Source: Neobacillus ginsengisoli (GTDB lineage Bacteria; Bacillota; Bacilli; Bacillales_B; DSM-18226). Taken from it: a stretch of DNA of 64,000 nucleotides. The notes below the pieces were generated by a model. The model was given only the letters and a program-made list of their open reading frames with translations. It had not been told where the DNA came from and made no database searches. Location of the stretch: positions 43,934 to 107,933 of the forward strand of contig NZ_JAUSTW010000011.1 in NCBI RefSeq assembly GCF_030813055.1. Direction: 5' to 3'. The translations under genes were made by a program, and so were the position numbers. Shown here one piece after another: positions 63,112 through 64,000 of the stretch. How positions within the stretch are numbered: position 1 is the stretch's first letter; each line of letters starts with the position of its first letter.

Positions 63112-63693
63112 TTGAAACAAAAGCATTATAAAAATCAACCAAGTTCGATTAAGCTTCCTCATGATGGAAACAAAGTAGCAGCATTGATGGAATCTGGGCG
63201 AGTAGATGAAATTGTAGCGGAATACAAAAGAACCATTTTAAATCGGATTGATGATGAATATAACAAAAACACTAAGTTTTCAAATAAGGTAGCGGATCAA
63301 ATTGCTCAATTCGGTGGTAGTTGGAAATTTATTAATATTTTCGGCATTATCCTATTTATATGGATGCTATTCAACACCTTAGCGTTAACCAAATCGTTTC
63401 ATTTTGATGAACCACCTTTTATTCTTTTAAATTTGTGTTTATCATTTTTAGCAGCTTTTCAAGCTCCAATTATAATGATGAGCCAAAACAGGCAAGCAGC
63501 CAGAGACAAAAATGAATCTATCGTCAATTTTGCCATTAATTACAGGGCGGAGGAAGAAGTCGATGATATGCAAGGGCATTTGCACCGAATTGAAGAAGAT
63601 GAAATAAAGCGATTTGAGTATCTGGAAAATGAATTAAAAACAGTGAAAAAACTTCTTTTATCAATTGAATCAGAAATTAAGAAATCAAAATAA
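63112..63693 (+). CDS. DUF1003 family membrane protein
   Basis: A 193-residue protein with a soluble N-terminus, two central helices (FINIFGIILFIWMLFNTLAL and PFILLNLCLSFLAAFQAPII) joined by a short loop, the motif MMSQNRQAARDK typical of DUF1003, and a charged coiled-coil C-terminus (~140-190). Function unknown; members are sometimes near magnesium or stress genes. TTG start with AAAGGGGAAAT upstream. Confidence 0.88.
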   Translation: MKQKHYKNQPSSIKLPHDGNKVAALMESGRVDEIVAEYKRTILNRIDDEYNKNTKFSNKVADQIAQFGGSWKFINIFGIILFIWMLFNTLALTKSFHFDEPPFILLNLCLSFLAAFQAPIIMMSQNRQAARDKNESIVNFAINYRAEEEVDDMQGHLHRIEEDEIKRFEYLENELKTVKKLLLSIESEIKKSK

Positions 63694-63875
63694 TAAATAA
63701 AGATTACATCTGTGAAGAATCAAATGATATTTGGTTCTTTTTTACTATCAGTTTATGAAGGAAATTAATCGCTCCCTTTATTTGTTATATTTTTTCTCTT
63801 CATCCTCGTCCATAAAATCCATGAATACAGACTGAATTATATCTTAAGAGTATGGGAAGCCCTTTTAAATTAGAA

Positions 63876-63908
63876 TGTGAAATTTTTCACTTAAACTAAA
63901 GTGGCAGG
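63876..63908 (+). repeat. Dispersed repeat type A
   Basis: TGTGAAATTTTTCACTTAAA then CTAAAGTGGCAGG. It directly precedes the insertion-element-like module at 63911. Confidence 0.7.
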
Positions 63909-63910
63909 AT

Positions 63911-64000
63911 AGCATTCCTGTAGATTGTTAAATATCAGGTTTGAAAAAAATAGAGCCCCTCAGTAAGATACGAGTATAGAGACCAATCTAAACTCAGTTT
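63911..64000 (+). mobile_element. Probable left end of an insertion element running off the window
   Basis: AGCATTCCTGTAGATTGTTA, then TTGAAAAAAATAGAGCCCC, TCAGTAAGATACGAGTATAG. It matches the minus-strand module at 47641-47720 closely and the IS110 leader at 43685-43752 in part. The transposase gene, if present, lies beyond base 64000. Confidence 0.5.

Noticed and set aside
38457..63891. TGTGA-N6-TCACT palindromes look like Fnr/CRP-type binding sites
   Set aside because: At five of these sites the palindrome is followed by the same TTAAACTA tail and is not placed like a promoter operator. They are part of the dispersed repeat unit.

Overview
The window is low-GC Gram-positive DNA of a Bacillaceae soil type (Bacillus/Neobacillus-like; the genus cannot be settled from sequence alone). 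Evidence: strong GGAGG ribosome sites, sigma-A type TTGACA/TATAAT promoters, U-tailed terminators, and Bacillus-type genes such as an alanine dehydrogenase, pyruvate carboxylase, a PucR regulator, an MhqR-like quinone-stress regulon, a BA3454-like micro-protein and DUF3231. No tRNA, rRNA, CRISPR array, prophage module or replication origin was seen.

Layout. 0-9.5 kb: a YkoS-like membrane protein, relics of a Pit-type transporter and an Ig-like surface protein, an MgtC protein, ald, an alanine racemase 5' end fused to an IS6 transposase 3' end, and pyc. 9.5-11 kb: transposon debris (an internally inverted resolvase and an IS1380 relic). 11-19 kb: an AraC regulator with a glycosidase-like C-terminal half, then a more GC-rich threonine/serine catabolic set (glycine C-acetyltransferase, SDR-type threonine dehydrogenase, APC permease, and a single-chain L-serine dehydratase). 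19-20.6 kb: IS6 and IS3 relics. 20.6-24 kb: PucR regulator, Asp/Glu-type racemase, EamA exporter.

25-37.9 kb: the most interesting locus. An oligopeptide-type ABC importer is followed by two TIM-barrel sugar isomerase/epimerase-like enzymes flanking a Gfo/Idh/MocA oxidoreductase. A ROK regulator, a class-3 type asparaginase and a CutC protein come next, with a decayed GH38 alpha-mannosidase behind a cre-like site. I read this as an uncharacterised catabolic system for an imported amino-acid- or peptide-linked sugar.

38-50 kb: an accessory zone of small hypothetical genes, a truncated group II intron, a PadR-controlled split permease, an IS110 element, frameshifted genes, and many copies of a dispersed intergenic repeat (TGTGAA-N-TTCACTTAAACTAACGGGTGC type). 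50-58.8 kb: a quinone/electrophile detoxification regulon under a MarR (MhqR-like) repressor with visible palindromic operators: FMN reductase, DoxX, two ring-cleavage type VOC proteins, flavin reductase, carboxylesterase, pirin, two WrbA quinone reductases and Ohr. 58.9-64 kb: a second IS110 element, an M1 peptidase, a GNAT acetyltransferase, a DUF1003 protein, more repeats, and what looks like the left end of another insertion element at the window edge.
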